Origin: Bhargavaea cecembensis DSE10
Lineage (GTDB): Bacteria; Bacillota; Bacilli; Bacillales_A; Planococcaceae
Length of the DNA stretch: 64,000 bases
Assembly (NCBI RefSeq): GCF_000348905.1
Contig: NZ_AOFT01000004.1
Location: 1 to 64,000, forward strand
Reading direction: 5' to 3'
The notes beneath the pieces are model-generated. The model saw only the letters and a program-made list of their open reading frames with translations, ran no database searches and was not told where the DNA came from. Every line of letters begins with the position of its first letter. Positions within the stretch are counted from its first letter, which is position 1. The position numbers and the translations under genes were made by a program. This document shows, in pieces, positions 62,707 to 64,000 of the stretch.

Positions 62707-63897
62707 TCAGGACTTTACCGGAGCTTTCCTGGCGACTCCCGTCCGGACCGCCGCTTCTGCGACAGACTTCGTAACTGCGTCCGCAACCCGCACGTCAAAC
62801 GGATCCGGAATGATCCGGTCATCGGTGAGCGCGGTGCGGCCGATCAGGTCCGCGATTGCATAAGCGGCAGCACGCTTCATTTCCTCGTTCACTTCGCTTG
62901 CCCGCACGCTGAGCGCCCCTCGGAAAATCCCCGGGAAAGCGAGGATGTTGTTGACCTGGTTCGGGAAATCGGAACGTCCCGTGCCGACGATGCGGGCACC
63001 GGCTGCTTTCGCCTCATCCGGCATGATTTCCGGGACCGGGTTCGCCATTGCAAAGATGATCGGCTCCTGGGCCATGGAACGGACCATGTCCTGGGTGAGC
63101 GCGCCTGCCGCGGACACCCCGATAAAGACATCTGCGCCGACGATGACATCCGCCAGGCTGCCGCTCCTGCGCCCCGGATTCGTCGCCTGTGCGATTGACT
63201 CCTTCATCGGATTCATCCGCTCCGTCCGGCCTTCATAGATGGCACCCGCCGTATCGCACATGATGATCTGTTCAACGCCGAAACCGAGCAGGAGCTTTGC
63301 AATTGCCACACCTGCCGCTCCCGCGCCGTTCATGACAACCTTCATGTCGCGGAGCTCTCTCCCCGTCAGGCGGGAAGCGTTCAGAAGGCCCGCCGCGACA
63401 ACGATGGCCGTCCCGTGCTGGTCATCGTGGAACACCGGGATGTCCAGTTCCTCTTTGAGACGGTCTTCGATTTCAAAGCATGCCGGCGCCGCGATGTCCT
63501 CAAGGTTGATTCCGCCGAATACGCCGGCCATCAGCTTGACCGCATTCACGAACTCATCCGGATCTTCCGTGTCCAGGACGATCGGGAAGGCATCCACGCC
63601 GCCGAACCGCTTGAACAGCGCCGCTTTTCCTTCCATGACCGGAATCGATGCCGCAGCGCCAATATTGCCAAGGCCAAGCACCGCGGTGCCGTTGCTGATG
63701 ACACCGACGGTATGGCCTTTGATTGTATAGTCGTAGATGCTTTCCGGATCCTGCTCAATCTCCAGGCAGGGACCGGCGACTCCCGGTGAATACACCAGGC
63801 TCAAGTCACGCTTTGACTCGATCGGTGCCTTTACCGTCACTTCCAGCTTTCCTTCCAGCTCCCGATGCAAATCCAGCGCCTCTTCGTACTTTTTCAC
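62707..63897 (-). CDS. NAD(P)-dependent malic enzyme (YtsJ type)
   Basis: Decarboxylating malate dehydrogenase of about 396 residues converting malate to pyruvate and CO2. Motifs: YSPGVAGPCLEI, the catalytic Lys region LFKRFGGVDAFPIVLDTEDPDEF, metal site FHDDQHGTAIV and the Rossmann motif GAGAAGVAIAKL. The size and sequence match the short YtsJ/MaeB-N type, without the C-terminal phosphotransacetylase domain. The GTG at 63897 has AAAGGAG at 9 nt; the ORF also opens 33 nt upstream. Confidence 0.93.
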   Translation of the reverse strand: MKKYEEALDLHRELEGKLEVTVKAPIESKRDLSLVYSPGVAGPCLEIEQDPESIYDYTIKGHTVGVISNGTAVLGLGNIGAAASIPVMEGKAALFKRFGGVDAFPIVLDTEDPDEFVNAVKLMAGVFGGINLEDIAAPACFEIEDRLKEELDIPVFHDDQHGTAIVVAAGLLNASRLTGRELRDMKVVMNGAGAAGVAIAKLLLGFGVEQIIMCDTAGAIYEGRTERMNPMKESIAQATNPGRRSGSLADVIVGADVFIGVSAAGALTQDMVRSMAQEPIIFAMANPVPEIMPDEAKAAGARIVGTGRSDFPNQVNNILAFPGIFRGALSVRASEVNEEMKRAAAYAIADLIGRTALTDDRIIPDPFDVRVADAVTKSVAEAAVRTGVARKAPVKS

Positions 63898-63951
63898 CGG
63901 TCTCCACTCCTTTAGCTTGTTACCAAGCAAAATGATAAAAATATACGTTCC

Positions 63952-63980
63952 ATTGTATAGCGTGAATATTTTATAATCAA
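63952..63980 (-). promoter_or_regulatory. Putative sigma-A promoter of the malic enzyme gene
   Basis: On the minus strand TTGATT and TACAAT are 17 bp apart, about 55 bp before the GTG start. Confidence 0.65.
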
Positions 63981-64000
63981 CCGAATCAGAATAATTTCGG

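Noticed and set aside
1-64000. Insertion sequences, prophage, integrons, tRNA or rRNA genes
   Set aside because: No transposase, integrase or structural RNA signature was seen on either strand.

Overview
The window looks like chromosomal DNA of a moderately GC-rich Gram-positive rod of the Bacillales, most like the Planococcaceae (Bhargavaea/Sporosarcina/Planococcus type). The grounds are strong AGGAGG-type ribosome binding sites, frequent TTG and GTG starts, sigma-A promoters, a CcpA cre site, Fur boxes, and B. subtilis-like genes (kipI/ycsF-type 5-oxoprolinase, YkvI, YumC, HemY, YurI-type nuclease). The genus is an inference. I see no rRNA, tRNA, insertion sequence, prophage or CRISPR array.

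Layout. 1-5 kb: a long-form RsgA GTPase, then a 5-oxoproline operon (pxpB-pxpC-pxpA plus an NRAMP-like transporter). 5-9 kb: two small conserved proteins (DUF3231, DUF4385), a MacB/FtsX-type ABC exporter and an RlmA-like methyltransferase. 9-11.6 kb: a polar amino acid ABC importer. 12-15 kb: an XRE-cupin regulator divergent from an MFS transporter and an ornithine cyclodeaminase-family enzyme, with a perfect palindromic operator between them. 15-27 kb: a compact 11-gene catabolic operon (glcD, glcF, TRAP transporter, SDR, PCC protein, acyl-CoA synthetase, thiolase, DUF35 protein, BASS transporter) preceded by a CdaR-type regulator. 27-31 kb: a hypothetical protein, an MFS transporter and a PatB/MalY-type lyase. 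31.1-34.6 kb: three tandem serine-rich 36-residue peptides, an ABC exporter and a stand-alone Ser/Thr kinase. 34.6-39 kb: HemY, a phosphoribosyltransferase, an AlkA-like glycosylase and NagA. 39-47.6 kb: a tri/dicarboxylate cluster (DASS permease, TcuA-like flavoprotein, TctABC, CitAB-like two-component system) with a cre site. 48-52.5 kb: a 1516-residue secreted protein with two nuclease modules. 52.6-57 kb: YkvI, then an N-succinylamino acid racemase, GNAT acyltransferase and RpiR regulator set. 57-62 kb: a ferredoxin-NADP reductase divergent from a ferric siderophore ABC operon across tandem Fur boxes. 62-64 kb: a YciI protein and malic enzyme.

Most novel. (1) The peptide-exporter-kinase cluster: peptides 1 and 2 differ only by synonymous changes, peptide 3 differs only at non-serine positions, and serine occupies every second residue of the C-terminus. 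This suggests a kinase-modified, exported serine-rich peptide without cysteine or a cyclase, unlike a lanthipeptide. (2) Three arrays of 21-bp tandem repeats, each between convergent gene ends. Two (near 36.8 and 62.2 kb) share one consensus and five units; the third (near 11.7 kb) has another sequence and two opposed half-arrays.
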